A DNA stretch of 64,000 nucleotides from Orychophragmus violaceus (GCA_030180135.1 CM058233.1:56626500-56690499); one strand, 5' to 3'. Counted from the first letter of the stretch, positions 44,331 to 56,900 are shown. Numbers and translations: made by a program. Notes: generated from the letters alone by a model not told the origin.

Positions 44331-44439
44331 GGTTAGAGAAAAAAAGACCAATGAGGGCAAATCTTATTCATAACTTGGTTCAGGTTTGTTTCCTTAACAT
44401 GAGTTTACAAAAGTGCTCCAAAAGAACCTAATTAGTATA

Positions 44440-45959
44440 TAACCATCTTTTAAAGTCAAGATGTTTCTTTGAGTCATTTATACCTCTGGCATTCCAAACA
44501 AATATTTTTATCGACATAAAATTTATAGATTGGGCTCCCCTTTTGACATGAGAGAACCCCTTCTGGGGTAGTATCTGTTTGTGGAAGAAACAACTCAGTA
44601 GCAGGTAAGTTCAGATCAACGTCAACATCTAAGCAGTGGAAAGGATTGTCAACATCAACCATAACCACTTTACTGAGCCGAGACAAAAATGTTTTCTTCC
44701 AGATTTTGATTTGTTTTCAACTTCTTGAAGATTCTATGAGCATGTGGTATAACCACATCATGAGCAGACAGAGAAACAAGGTGCGAGACTGGCTTAAGAC
44801 TTCGATTTGTTCCTCAGATTTAGGAAGACCAAATACAACAAGGTCTTTGCCCTTAGAAGGAGGCGAGAAACCATGATCGCTCCTCGGATTGACTGAGAGG
44901 TTAAACACTTTGAAGCAGAATGGAGAATAATAGGAGGCATAAGGCTTTACGTAGGTCAATACATTGTCCAGCGACAGAGCAAATTTTCACTGAGAAGGAT
45001 TTTTGGACCATTGCTAGATTAGGCGGATCAAACCAATAGGAGGGCAAGATGAAGAAGCAAAGCCCTTGTCCACTGAATAATCCGGGACAAAAACGATACC
45101 AAGATCAGCAAATAGAGAAGGAGTGACCACATCAAGAAGATTGTTCGAGGGAGATGATGTAGAGGGTTCAATAGAGGACCCAACATGCTCTAGAAAAATG
45201 ACCTTGGGGATAGACTTTTCTGTGGTTTTAGCGGACTAGGTACCATTAGGCCATAGAGCTTGTAAATGGCCTATTTGATAACAGCAAGAGCCGGTGGGGG
45301 GATCCATGGATAATCAATGCGTATAGGGATCACTTCACAGTTATCATGAAGAGTTTCAGCTACTTGGGCCATGTTTTAATGCAATCAGCACGAATCTTTA
45401 AGTGGGCAATGTTGATATTGAACATTCACATTGTGAACTCATCACACTCTAAAGGGAAACTTAGGAGATCAGCCACTCGTCCTAGCCCGTATTGAGTATA
45501 GAGGTCGAAAATTATGCCTCTAACATGAGCCCACAATGGAATGGAAGTAAAGGAAGGAGGCTTCATTGCGACTGAAGAAGACCATTGAGTCACATAAAAC
45601 AATGAGTAACCCACATGTCAAATCTCTTGTTCAACTATTTTTTTCCTAATAATAGCATTGGGAATCCTGACTAGGATCGATCTAGATTCATGCCTTAGGT
45701 GAATCTCCAATTTCATACCTCTGCCCCAAATGTGTGTTATCACACTTTGAATATGCCCGAAAGATGGGGGTTTGCCCATAAATATCACAATAACAAATAT
45801 TTTGTGCATACCCGCTCCCCTTTTGAAAACTGAATCCATGATTTTATTCTAGGGATTCTATCTTGAGAGAGGAAGGGGTCTGCAAACTTTTGGAGCTTTT
45901 TATCAATATAAACTTGTAGTTTAACTTCCCAGTTAGAGATATTAACTTTGGAAGCTTGC
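44440..45959 (-). pseudogene. LINE-3 ORF1, main part
   Basis: From the retroposon junction the minus strand reads ASKVNISNWEVKLQVYIDKKLQKF. After a frame change come IFMGKPPSFGHIQSVITHIWG and KLEIHLRHESRSILVRIPNAIIRKKIVEQE, then SLFYVTQWSSS, IPLWAHVRGIIFDLYTQYGL and ECDEFT. This is the DUF4283 and following region of plant LINE ORF1, thought to bind the element RNA. The rest to about 44440 is linker DNA with stops and little that can be recognised. Confidence 0.75.
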
Positions 45960-47501
45960 GGATGATCCATAAAAAAAAGTAGAACAGTTTGCCCTAGAGG
46001 TAACTCTCTCGGGCACTTTTCCCTAGGCGCCGCACAGCTTTTCCATTCAACCATGGAGCCTCGTCGCCAAGACTCCTCCGCCGGCTCTCCTATCTGAGAA
46101 GCAATGCTCCTCCTTCTCGGTCCGCCAACTGGGTGTAACCGAAGATCCGTCGCACCTCGAGGTGATGAAACTTTGCAAATTCGAAGGCGGCGGCGCTCGG
46201 TCCGTTCTCCTCCTCCGTCATCTCAAGCCATACCGCCGCCTCTATCTTCTCTCCCGTTCGTTCTGTGGAAGCTCAAGCAGTTGTCGGAGCAAACAGAGCT
46301 GTCGACAGGGACCGCAGTTAAATATGTCCTAACGACCAGAGGCTTTCAGTGGTCGATCCCTCCGATGCCGCCGGATCCTCCTGACCCACCAGACAACTTC
46401 GACTCTCCAGCCTCTCTCCTGATCCCAGCCTTTCTCCAGATCCAATCCACTGTTTCTCGATCCTGTTGCTCTCCGCCGTCTCTCTCTGATCGAGATAATA
46501 CCTCGTCGATTGTTGTTATCAAATCGTCCCGCGGCAAGCTTTCCACGACATGCCTCAGGCAACAAATCGCCAGTCTGGAGGTCGACGCACTCACCAGCCT
46601 CCGGCTTACTGTTAAATCGGACCACCTCTCGGTCTCCCCCGAATATCGCTTTCACCACCTCTTGGGTTGCTTTTGTGCTACCCCCGCATCACCTCCGCCG
46701 GATCTAATCATTCCAAATCGCTACGCTGGCGTCTAAAGAAGCTTCCAGTTAGCCCCCTTACCGGCGGATCTCAGCTCAATCACGGTAACTCTGCCGAAGG
46801 TTATTCCTTCGCTCAGCCGGTGACGTTCTCCGATGATTCATCCGGGCAGGTTCCTTTTCTCCCGGTCAAACATTATCTCATTCCCGGTCAACTCAGTTTT
46901 ACGGGCCAGATTCATTTTGCTTCAATGGGCCTCATTCCCAAATCAAGCCCAAATTTCCGCTTTTATAAGCATTCTATCCGAGCCATCAAGGGCTCTAGAC
47001 TTAATCACAAGGCGTTATCAATTTCCTCCTTCGCATGGGAGAGATCTTTTCCACCTTCCTCCCTGTTATGGGAGAGATCTTTTCAAGTCACTTTTCTTTG
47101 GAAAAGTTTGCTTTCATCTTCCTCTCATTATTGGGAGAGATTCTATCCACTATGTCTCTTATCCAATAGAGAACTACAGTTTCCGGTTGTAACGCCGGAT
47201 ACATATTGCAACTCCTTATTCTTCTTTCTCGCCTTAATGACGAGCTTCCAAGGAAGGGATTGTCTTCAAAAGTCACAAGTTCAGTTGACTATTTTCATCG
47301 ATTCCGGTTCTACCGTGTTTATCGTCTCGACGCATTTGAGTGGTATCTCATTTTCGCTGTCATACTCCTTAGAGAGCCTATCTTCTAGTTTCAATTTGAT
47401 TTCTAGTTGTTATTTTCAAAGAGGATGTAATATTCCCTCTAACTTATGTAATCTTGTTTCTTAGAGTATGAATGAAAGTTTCGTGACAAAAAAAAAAAAA
47501 A
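45960..47501 (+). mobile_element. Retroposon of 1.54 kb with A tail and 16-bp TSD
   Basis: A non-LTR insertion in LINE-3. AACTTTGGAAGCTTGC occurs at 45944-45959 and again at 47502-47517, and a run of A closes the element (47488-47503). It has no reverse transcriptase. Open frames exist on the plus strand: 46104-46736 contains a proline-rich MPPDPPDPPDN segment, and 46667-47464 is open in another frame. No known domain is seen. The ends show that LINE machinery inserted it. It may be a non-autonomous LINE derivative that kept only an ORF1-like or 5' part (Sadhu-like is another option), or a processed transcript. Confidence 0.85.
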
Positions 47502-48056
47502 AACTTTGGAAGCTTGCAAAATTCCAGGTGGAGCAATGTGTTCCTGAGGAGAGTCTAGAGAAACCAGATACTCCATGGGTGGAGGTTCAGATTGAGTTAC
47601 CAGGGCATGATAACCAGATAGAGTGCCATCAATAATGTTTGAAGTACCATAAATAGTGTTTGCAGTACTTGAGTTAATAGTCCTATAAGGAGGGATAGAT
47701 GGCAACAACGAGGGTCAGGAATCTGCCATAGTGATTTCCGTTGTAACAGTAGTCGTCAGATCCAAAATCGGTTTCGTGTTAATCAAAGGAGTAACAAAGG
47801 CCACTGTGAGAGGTAGTGTGTTCTTCTCACACAGCAGTAATATCCAAATTCTAGACTGGGATAGACACATCCATCGAGGTAGATTTAATACAGCCCCAAG
47901 GACTAGAGAGAGATTTAGCACCAGAAATTGGCGGAGAGGAAGTAAGCAGAGGGAAAGAACTGGTGGAGAGAATCTCCTGGAAGTCATGGGGCTTATTTGG
48001 AGGCATCCAGAGCGAGGGGACTCCATCCATCAAAGGGATTGGAAAGCCTAAGTCAA
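47502..48056 (-). pseudogene. LINE-3 ORF1, N-terminal part
   Basis: The minus-strand ATG near 48033 starts DGVPSLWMPPNKPHDF and SSPPISGAKSLSSPWG, followed by low-complexity text in changing frames, and then LDSPQEHIAPPGILQASKV, which ends exactly at the retroposon. The next residues of the protein are found across the insertion at 45945. Plant LINE ORF1 proteins have such poorly conserved N-terminal extensions. Not functional. Confidence 0.65.
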
Positions 48057-48456
48057 CTGTACTATTTGTTGCACTCTTTGTCGCAAAAAAAAACTCTCAA
48101 AACAATGATTAGACGATAAATGTTCAATAAAGTTTTTTTTTATTAAATATATATGTTAGGAGAAAGTCATTTGAGGGTTCGTACATTAGAAGGATAAAAA
48201 TTGTGCCTAAAAACTACATAAGTAGAAGCTTAGTTAAGAACACATGTCTAGTGTTTATTGTTTTTAATAATCTCCAGTGATCAAGTAACGATTTACGTAT
48301 TATAAGAACTTGAATACTCACTTATAACTTATACAACTCAACTGAATGATATCATCAGAAATCAGAAAGTACTCAAATAACTTAAGAAAAAAATACAATT
48401 ATACTAATCAATCCTTAACTACGAATATGACTTACAAATCAAATTATTAAGGAATT
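48057..48456. other. AT-rich intergenic DNA
   Basis: No ORF or repeat recognised; poly-T and poly-A runs only. Confidence 0.6.
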
Positions 48457-48469
48457 AAAATAGATGAAA

Positions 48470-48687
48470 AATTATTTGGGATCTTGTGGTTTAGTGGTAA
48501 AGAAACATGTTCGATCCACCTGCTGTGATAAATTACAGCACATTATTCTGGACATCTACATGGATATGAGTTTCTGCTTTCGGGTCATTTGTATAACCGA
48601 AAAAAGTTTATCCATGGACTATACTTTTCCTTCAGAATTAATCTAAACTCTTCTATAAATCTGGGATAATCCTGTATTTAGAAGAAA
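48470..48687 (+). mobile_element. tRNA-derived SINE
   Basis: About 218 bp flanked by the 13-bp direct repeat AAAATAGATGAAA (48457-48469 and 48688-48700). It begins with a tRNA-like head: box A as TGGTTTAGTGGT at 48487-48498 and box B as GTTCGATCC at 48509-48517, the two parts of an internal RNA polymerase III promoter. The gap between the boxes is much shorter than in a tRNA (about 10 bp), so the head is condensed. The tail is only weakly A-rich. It has no coding content. Confidence 0.75.
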
Positions 48688-48700
48688 AAAATAGATGAAA

Positions 48701-49394
48701 GAAGACGAATATTCATGAGAGTGATTTACATTGGTAGTCACTTTGACTTCTAAAACTAACAAGTTAGTCACTTTGGATGTGGGAAGGGTCTTTTCACTGT
48801 TTAAATTTTTAAATAATTTAACAGCCCTTGAAAATGTTGGGTTCGGTTGTTATCTAATTGGATTTGTCACCTTTGTTAGGCTATAAAGCAAATACATCCT
48901 AACCATTTATTTCTAATTTATTTTGAGAATCATTTTGGGCCGGATAGGATGGAGAAAATAGGAAGGGAAAGGAAGAAGATGGAGACACGTGCTTTTTTGT
49001 GTGTATTCGGTTATTTTTTTTGTGGGACCATATCATCCTTCAATTGCTTATTTGATTATTTTTTTTTTTTGAAAAATAAAATTATTTTTAATTAGTATTA
49101 TAAATTATAAAAATAACTTCTATATAATGACACTTATTTTGAATGACATATACAAAGTATCTTAGACAAGGTTTTTTTGGACAAATCGACATGAGCACTA
49201 TTTTGGTAAACCGTCACATTTTTTTGGATCTCCCTCATTCATTTTGTGTACATGTGGATGTGGATGGTTTGGTTTAGAACTTGTTGTTTCTTCACTAACT
49301 CCACGAATATTTTTTATTTGGATTCTTACATTAAGGTTGTCATGCATTTTCGTAAGTAGTGTCATTAGTCTAACATACATGTGGATATGTCCAT
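48701..49394. other. AT-rich intergenic DNA
   Basis: Nothing recognised. A T run at 49050-49065 may be another retroposon end, but no duplication was seen. Confidence 0.55.
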
Positions 49395-49958
49395 ATGGAT
49401 GAAATAGTTATGAATTTGTTGTTGGACTCATTTAGACCTTGTTCCGAAGTCTTTCTCTGGTATAGCCAGACTTACGATCTTCTTCCCGTCATGTTTTCTC
49501 TCGTCAGAGTTTCTTCTTTAAGTTTCATTGATGATGTTTATACTTGTGGAGTAATATCTCCTTGTTTCCACTGGCTTCAAGAGGAGGAGCAACATCGGTG
49601 GGTATTGGTCAACTTATTACTTTATGTTTGACCGGCAAAGGAGCTTCCAATGTATGAGCAATTCACGGTGAGACTGAGACTCATGCGACTCTTCAACGGT
49701 GTCGAGGATCGGCAGGCGAGCTTATTAAGAGTGGTGGAGATTTAGGCTCAGCAAATTTCGGTGAACACTTCCTCTAGCGTTCGGTGGAGTTTGCATGCCG
49801 GTGATCATAAGCAGCGGACACGTGTTACTTTTGTTGTTTACGGCAATGTTGCCACATTTGTTCTTTGTTTTATTTTGTCTTTTTCAATCTATGAGTTTGT
49901 CTTTAAAACTTGGCTTTTGGGCCTTCAAAATGGTAACAAAAGTTGACAAAAAAAAAAG
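49395..49958 (+). mobile_element. 3' part of a retroposon ending in GTTGAC plus A tail
   Basis: A GT-rich, coding-like stretch with no known domain that ends AAAAGTTGAC followed by ten A (49949-49958). The GTTGAC-A ending is the same phrase as in the micro-insertion at 18952. The 5' end and target duplication could not be fixed, so it is probably truncated. Confidence 0.5.
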
Positions 49959-50220
49959 CTGGCGAATCAAAAGAGAATTCCTGAAGCCTAAAACCAACAA
50001 AAATCCAAAAGCCAAAGACTGAAAATAAAATTTTGGAAACAAATCTAAAAAAAAATCAACTACTAAAACTATCCACAGACGCAAAAAAAAAAAAAAAACA
50101 AATTAAAATTATGCACAATAGTTTGAACATTCAACATTTTTTTAACGTTTCACTTCTTTTTTTTTTTTTTTTCATCTAAATATAGTTAATAAAATCTACC
50201 ATTACTATATGGTTTGTTCT
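49959..50220. other. AT-rich spacer
   Basis: Contains long A (50083-50098) and T (50157-50172) runs of opposite sense, suggesting further retroposon scars, but nothing that can be delimited. Confidence 0.5.
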
Positions 50221-50234
50221 ATATTTGCTTCTTT

Positions 50235-51539
50235 TTTTTTTTTTTTTGTTATCTGGTAGATTTTATTGATAGAACGATATTTTACATATTCCTAAACATA
50301 GGAAACTAAGCCCAAACAACAGGCAAAAAAAGGCCCAAACATCGGGCAACCAAAGCCCAACATCGGGCAACTAAAGTCTAACCAACAGGCAACTCAAGCC
50401 CAACCAACAGGCAACTTCAGATCTTCCACTTAAAACCACTATCGATAAAATCCAAACTTAGAAAAAACAAAATAAACTTGCGAGTCCAAAGCCTTGCGAA
50501 GATCTTGAGCGAGAATTATCGAAGCAGCCCACGGCCCACCAAACGATAACACCAACTTCACGAAACACAACTGAGAGCCACACTCCCAGACCTAAAACCT
50601 AGACTTCATAACCCGACAAGACGGAACCTAAGAAAGTTCCACTAACTCTTCCGGATACGGCAGAGACGCACTTCTAGCGCTCGAATAACCCTTAAATAGA
50701 AGCCCAAACCAATTCCAAATCTAACCAGAAAAGGAACAACGAAGCCAAACCACCCAAGAAACCCCGAATCCAAAGGACACCGGAAAGAAACTCGACTAGA
50801 AAGCACTCATAGAAAACTTCGCAACAAACCATAAACCACAAGCTACCATGCCAATCTAAACTTTGATCCATCAAACTAAGAACTTAGAAACGAATTAACT
50901 ACTGACAAGAAGCAACTTATATTCTACAACCATACTACAACTAAACCACTCTTGGTCTAACCATCACCCAGACCAGCAATTGACCAGACCCAGAGCTAAA
51001 CCAAAACCACAAAACCAACCCGCGCATCTAACAAAGAACAGATCTCCACTTAACGCCATTAACACCGGAAAATGAAGAAAGAAAAATAGAGCACGGGCTC
51101 ACCACCAGAGGCAAGCAAAGACACCGGAGACGGCATGGGAGACGACGCACGGCGGCGCGCAGATAAGGTGGCGGAGAAGGCGGAGCAGAGACGGCACGTT
51201 GCTGGGAAACCGTTGACGATGGCTCGACGGAAGAGAAGGGACGACAACTACAAACCAGAGGCGGAAGAGCTCTCCCCTTCCACGGCAGAGATCGTCAGCT
51301 CTGAAACGACAGAGACCACCTCCAAAGAAGATCGGAGAAGCACAAAACAGAGGCTGAAAATAACTATACAAACAGGAGAAAGGAAGGATGGGTGGCAAGC
51401 CATCATGACGCGCCGGCGGTGAAGCCAAGCGACGTCGACGACTTACCACCGACGGCGGATCTGAAAATGAAAACTAGGGCGACCTTGAGGAGAGAGAGGA
51501 GAGAGATGAAATTTTGGATCCTCCTCGTTTGTCTTTTTG
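50235..51539 (-). mobile_element. Retroposon of 1.3 kb, minus strand, with 14-bp TSD
   Basis: The direct repeat ATATTTGCTTCTTT lies at 50221-50234 and 51540-51553. On the minus strand the element begins near 51539 with a CT-rich leader and ends with an A tail (T run at 50231-50247). Open frames, for example 51099-51449 on the minus strand, have no recognised domain. Size, ends and composition match the retroposon at 45960-47501, so both likely belong to LINE-mobilised non-autonomous families. Confidence 0.85.
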
Positions 51540-51553
51540 ATATTTGCTTCTTT

Positions 51554-52799
51554 ATTGGACTTATACTTAATATTAATATATATAGGAGCTCATATGATCG
51601 ACACACCACCTAGTATATCAGCACCGGGGCTCCAATGTTGCTAGATAGCAAAAAGCGACGAACTAAGGTTACGGGTCATGACGGCTATACGAACCGGTTA
51701 TAAACGTTTCACTTCATCTTCTATCTTTTCCACATAATCATTTAATATTCAGTTAATTGGTAAACTCTACAATTGTTAATAAATTTCAACACTCTCCTCC
51801 ACTATTTTTATTTCATATTCCTAATCTATTTTATATTTTTATTTTGTGATTACATATTAATAATAATTCTCAATAAATTAAATTTAAATATTTGAGAAGA
51901 TAAAGTATTTGAAAAAAAACTATTTCATTTTATTTTACTCTTAATTAAAAAGTGCAAATAGTAAAAACGATAAATAAAGATAGTTTTTTTTTTAATACAA
52001 AACCTATCTGTCATTTATTTATGCTGGTGGTTCCGGACCAACGTAGAAGCTCATTGACTGCCTGAGACGCGCACTCCGTACAAACCTATCTGCCGTCTTA
52101 TTTCTTGTACTAGATATTTGCTTGAGTTCAAAGGTCGTAAAATACTCCTTTGATCAAAAGATAGTAAAGATAGTTATTATCAAAACACATAAAATTACAA
52201 AAACTTAAAATACAATATATAATCAACAACACAACTAATTTAAGTAGTACAATAGACACCTCACCAGCAATAAAGTTCTTAAATTACACATAAACTTTAA
52301 ATATCTCTTTAATAACGAAACATTCCAAATTGTTAAAAGAGTTATTGTTGGGATTAATTTTAGATGGGTAACAGAAAACTTATGATAAGATATGATTTTT
52401 TGAGTGTGTCCAAATCAAATGAAGAGTCTCTATTTATATTTATAGAGTATTAAAAATGATGAATTTTAATATGATAATATAAATTAAAAATAATTTAATA
52501 TAAAATAATTAAGTTAAATAATTGGGATGAAAAATACACAGAATTCCTACATCCAATCAAAATGGAATACATGCACTCATCCCAACTTTTATATTCGATC
52601 TACTTTCTTTATACAGTTAAAAAGTGCCACAAGTTAAATAAACCTCTTTCCTAACCCACTTCAACGGTTTGAATATTTTCAACAAGATTTAATACACGTC
52701 ATTTTCAACTTGTATTTAACACATTATTGCATGTACTCAAATTTTTTCAACAATTGGATTAAATTATTCAACATAGCCATTATAACTAGTCTAAGCATC
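51554..52799. other. AT-rich intergenic DNA
   Basis: No ORF, RNA gene or delimited repeat. A TATA-like palindromic patch near 52430-52450 stands out weakly. Confidence 0.55.
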
Positions 52800-53870
52800 T
52801 AAACACCAACTAAAAACCAACAACAGACAAATCCTAATCATAAACCAAGACACTCAAGAAGAAGATCCACCATGAACTGAGAAAGGAACGAAGAGATGCA
52901 TCCACAACCTAATTTTATTGAGGCTGAACCACCAACACTTATTATATTGCTCCAACGTATTAGGAATCAAGAGAATCGTATGCAGACCAACGAGGAATAC
53001 GAAGGAGCACACCCTTTACCATTCGACCCCTACGACCAGATGCGAGAAGAGCTGATGCTCCAAATCCTAGAAATTGAGTCGGAGAATCCTTGCCCCGAGT
53101 TTGAAAACAAGAATAACACCACATGAACTATATTTTCGCAACTAAACGCATGGAAAAGCAAACTCTCAACGCACAACCTCGAAATCACCTGAAACAAACG
53201 ACAACAAAAGCACAACAACCCAACGAAAGCTGGAGCTAGATAAGGAGGCTAAAAGGAAAACTATCAACATACCCAAACAATCCGGACCAGACAACCTGCC
53301 AAACCTGGAACACTAAAACGAGCCACCAACACGATAGCTAAAAAAACTAGAAAAGATTTGAAATTGCCAAATCATAGCCAATGCTACAGACCTGATGCTA
53401 GCCAAAAACCAAATTGTCTAAACCCGATAAGCTTGAACGGATGATAAAACCAAAGGAATCAACAAGGAAAACATGAGAGATACCAGATCTGAGCGGAACC
53501 ATCAAGACAAACGAGATCACCGAACCTCAACAACTCTGGCAACCACACGTCATGAACTGACGCCAGGCAACACGTCCTCACTGAGACCAGGAAATCCAAG
53601 CCGACTGAACACTCGCCTGCAATGATACCCAAAACGAACCAGAACCCAAGGACCACACTCCACTGATGTGCACCTCTACATGAGCAGCCATAGACGAAAC
53701 CTAGGTCCAAAGCTGCCGCCGAAGGAATAAAGGACGACCAAAACCATCGGGAAAGCCATGGAAACCACCAACCACAACATAAGTCTACTATTACCTTGGT
53801 ACTCGAGCCAGAGAGCAAGCTGCTTTAGGGAGAACTCTGCCCGTGGAAAAATACATATTGAAAAGATTAT
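52800..53870 (-). mobile_element. Retroposon-like segment, minus strand, ends unclear
   Basis: GT-rich when read on the minus strand, with open frames of up to 119 codons (53459-53818) rich in Trp, Cys and Val but with no known domain. This composition is the same as in the delimited retroposon at 50235-51539. No A tail or duplication was found. Confidence 0.35.
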
Positions 53871-54719
53871 TGGTGAATATTTTGTATATAACAAATTTTT
53901 TATATTTGTTTAGAAAAAGAAATAAAAAATGATAAAAATATTTGTCGATCTCGACTTCAATAGTCGTTAGAATTAGTCATAAGCACAAATTAAGTATAAA
54001 TAAGTGTTAAGAAGCATCTGTGCTTTAACACAAATTTAGAGAGTTATTAGCAAAATTTTTTTTGGATATTCTTATAAAAACCAAATACTAAAAAATGAAA
54101 GGGTTTCCAAAAATGGGTTCTTAGATTATGTATAAATCAATAAGTTAGTATGTGTTTTAAGTGAAACTTGTAAGTACACTTAAAAGATTATCTATTAATA
54201 TATTATTCGTAGAAATTTCTGTGTTATTTTGTGTGTTTTATTCATGTTATAAGTAGTTCTCACACTTTCAATTGGTATCAAAAACATGCACTTGTGTGTT
54301 TTACAAAACATGTGAAATTTTGTGGAAAAGATGGAGAGATACGAAGAGATGATGTCAAACTCAAGAGTGATACTGGATGTTGGGAACTATGGTTTTTGGA
54401 ATGCATGAATGAAAGCAACCATTAATGGCATAGCTTGCGTGGAAAAAAATCAAGACAAGATGAAATCAACCAAAATAAAAACGGAATCAGAAGAATAAAC
54501 TTCTATGCCTAAAGAGAACTAGTAGTGCTGGGATTTATAACAGAACCAGGAAAACCAAAAAAACTGAACCGAGGTTTGATAATTTCGGTTTGAATTCAGT
54601 TATATGAACAAAACCAATCGGCAACATTTTTAATTGCACTTGATTATCGGTTTGGTTCGTTTCGGTTCATAAAACCAAACAATTAAATAAAACAAAATAA
54701 TCCCTAAAACTATTATTAT
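53871..54719. other. AT-rich DNA with an LTR-like end
   Basis: At 54269-54284 a CA dinucleotide is followed by ATTGGTATCAAAA, similar to a Met-tRNA primer site, so the DNA to the left may be a decayed LTR end. No second LTR was seen. Around 54540-54690 there is a GGTTTGGTTCG/CGGTTC-rich patch. Confidence 0.3.
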
Positions 54720-56220
54720 AGCCGCCTCCCATGTAATTTATTTATTTTTTCTTCCTCGGTTATCACTTCTCATTCTTCTTTGAAAACCAGCATCATCATC
54801 TTTTTCCATCTCAGTTATAACTAAGTGATATAGGAAAAGTGTAGGGAATTCAAATAATCACGGCATCGATATGATCTTTTGTTTTCTTAGGATCTCTTAT
54901 TGATTTGGGTTGTTGCGATTGTTTGCAACTGTTTTGTGTTTACCTAAGATAGATTTCCAACTCGGAAATCATCATTTAGAATACTACGTTATCTTCGTTT
55001 TCTATATTTTCTCTGTTGAACATTGTTCATCATTGTTTAAGGACCTTTTCTTCTTTTGGATTCTTTCCAAGTGAGGTCATGATTCGTGTTTCATGAACAT
55101 TTAATCTTAGTTTCAGTCTAGCTTTTGCTCCGCTCTGGTTCCAGTGGTTGTTGTCTGCGGTTGGTGCAAGCTTGTGGTCTTCGTTGTTCCGTGTTTTCTA
55201 TGGTGTCGCTGTAATGGCGGTGGTCTGACGGAGATGCGGCTGTTTGTTCGTTGGCGCCATTCTGTCGTCTCCTGGGAGGTGGCTAGCCGGAGATGTGGCT
55301 GTTGGCGGTTGTGCTCAGCCTTGCTTGCTCCCGGCTTGATTCGTTTTTTCCTGGATAGCTAAGTCGTCTGTGAATTTGCTTCAAGGCATCGTTTAGGTTG
55401 GGTCTGACTTTTGCTCGTGGTTTGCTGGTGAGGTTTGGGTTTACTCGGGTTTTAGTGTTTATAAGGTCTGTTTGTTTGATTGTATGGATTGGTTTAGATA
55501 GGTGAATTTGTTGGCTTCTTCTGTGTGGTGGCTTCGGTCAGATCTTGGGTTAGAGCTTCGACTTAGTGGATGTGAGCTCTCTTGCTAGTAATTTCAGTTA
55601 GTTTTGTGGGCTATTTATCTTCGGTGTGGCTGTGGTGTTTGTGGTTTAGTAGGCTTCGGGTGGTGATGTTGTTGGGAGTCGGGAGTGTGCTTTTCCTTTC
55701 AGGTGGTTGCATCGACATAGATCCTGCAGTTATTCTCCTTATCTTCTGCTTTTGGTCTCCTATCTCTGGCAAGGGTTCTCCGGCCCATCCTTAAGGAATT
55801 AGAGCTTTGGCCCTCATTGCATCTAGTCGATCGTGGGCGTTAGGTAAGAGGTTTGATCCTTCGTCTTCCCTAGTTTGGTCTGCATACGACTTGCTCGTGG
55901 CTCCTATTGGTGGAGCAATGTAATGAGTGCAGGTAGGAAGCTTCAATAATTCTCGGTTTAAAATGTTACGCTCATTTTCTCTCTTGACGTTTGGTGGTCG
56001 CTGCCTCTTCTTGGTCTCGTCAGCTTATCCTTGATATGGTCTTTGCGCTTTATTAGTTGTTGTTAGAATGATCTATCTAGTCCTTTTTCTTTTCTTTGGC
56101 TCCAAGGATTTTCGTTTGTCCACCGGTGTTTGGCTCTAGGGATGGTCTTTATCCGTTAGCTTTTGTTTTCCGGAGGTTATGTTTAACTTGTCGGCTCTGA
56201 TATCAATATTTTCTAATACC
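54720..56220 (+). mobile_element. Retroposon-like G/T-rich segment
   Basis: Coding-like composition on the plus strand from about 55100 to 56060, with short frames in several phases and no domain recognised. It resembles the segments in the 13-18 kb duplication. No A tail or duplication is visible, so the call is an inference from composition. Confidence 0.35.
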
Positions 56221-56308
56221 GTGTTCGTTTGTTTGAAGTAAGGGAAATCCTTTAGTGCAAAAAGGATGGAAAATATGTTCCTAAAATCTCTCAATGTGAG
56301 CAACATCA

Positions 56309-56900
56309 CACTAGTAGCATTTTGCGCTATAGCCACGTTTTTGTCACGACCAAATCGTGGCTTTTTTAATGAGTCATGAATTAGTCATGATTAATCACGC
56401 GACAAAAAAACGTGTCAATATCGTGTCCAAAACGTAGCAATTAGTCATGTTATAGTCACAATATAAAACGTGACTTAATATAGCCATGATTTGTCACGAA
56501 ATATTTGTGGCAATCTATCCACGTAAAAATAATGTGGCTAAATCGTGTATAATTAGTTACGATTTAGACACGTATATTTCGTGGCCAAGGTCTGTCCAAT
56601 CAAATTATTAATTTATATAGTCACATTCTTATTCTATGACTAAATTGTGACTATAGAACCGAAAAAATGTCAACTTAAACTTTATTCTGTAAATTTCAGT
56701 CTGTGCAGCAGACGAATATGTTCGAAACATAGGCCATGATTTATAATAGTGACAAAATTGTGTCTATTTTTAGTCACTTTTGTAAATTTGAGTCTATAAC
56801 GTGACTATTATTTAGTAGCCACGTTAAAAAACGTATCTAAAACGTGGCTAATAATTTTTTTTTATAAAAACAAACTATCGCATAACCATATTTTCGTAAC
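56309..56900 (+). promoter_or_regulatory. CACTA terminal and subterminal repeat region
   Basis: Many degenerate copies of a motif around CGTGGC(T)A and GTCACGA, in both orientations, from 56330 to 56860. Such arrays are the binding sites of the element's transposase, and the promoter usually lies here too. Confidence 0.7.

Larger units (their letters stand above)
40707..48056 (-). mobile_element. LINE-3, minus strand, interrupted by a retroposon
   Basis: A whole plant LINE read on the minus strand. ORF1 starts near 48033, is split by the retroposon at 45960-47501, and continues to about 45250. The endonuclease lies near 44330-43660, the reverse transcriptase near 43600-42030, and the zinc-binding end at 41600-40707. 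It has no RNase H domain. Many stops and a 130-bp tandem duplication show that it is old. The reading of ORF1 passes cleanly across the retroposon once one 16-bp duplication is removed. Confidence 0.85.

Noticed and set aside
46104..47464. Host gene with two exons
   Set aside because: The whole stretch lies between a 16-bp target duplication and an A tail within a LINE; it is a retroposon.
48480..48520. tRNA gene
   Set aside because: The A-B box gap is far too short and no cloverleaf can be formed. The 13-bp duplication shows a SINE insertion.
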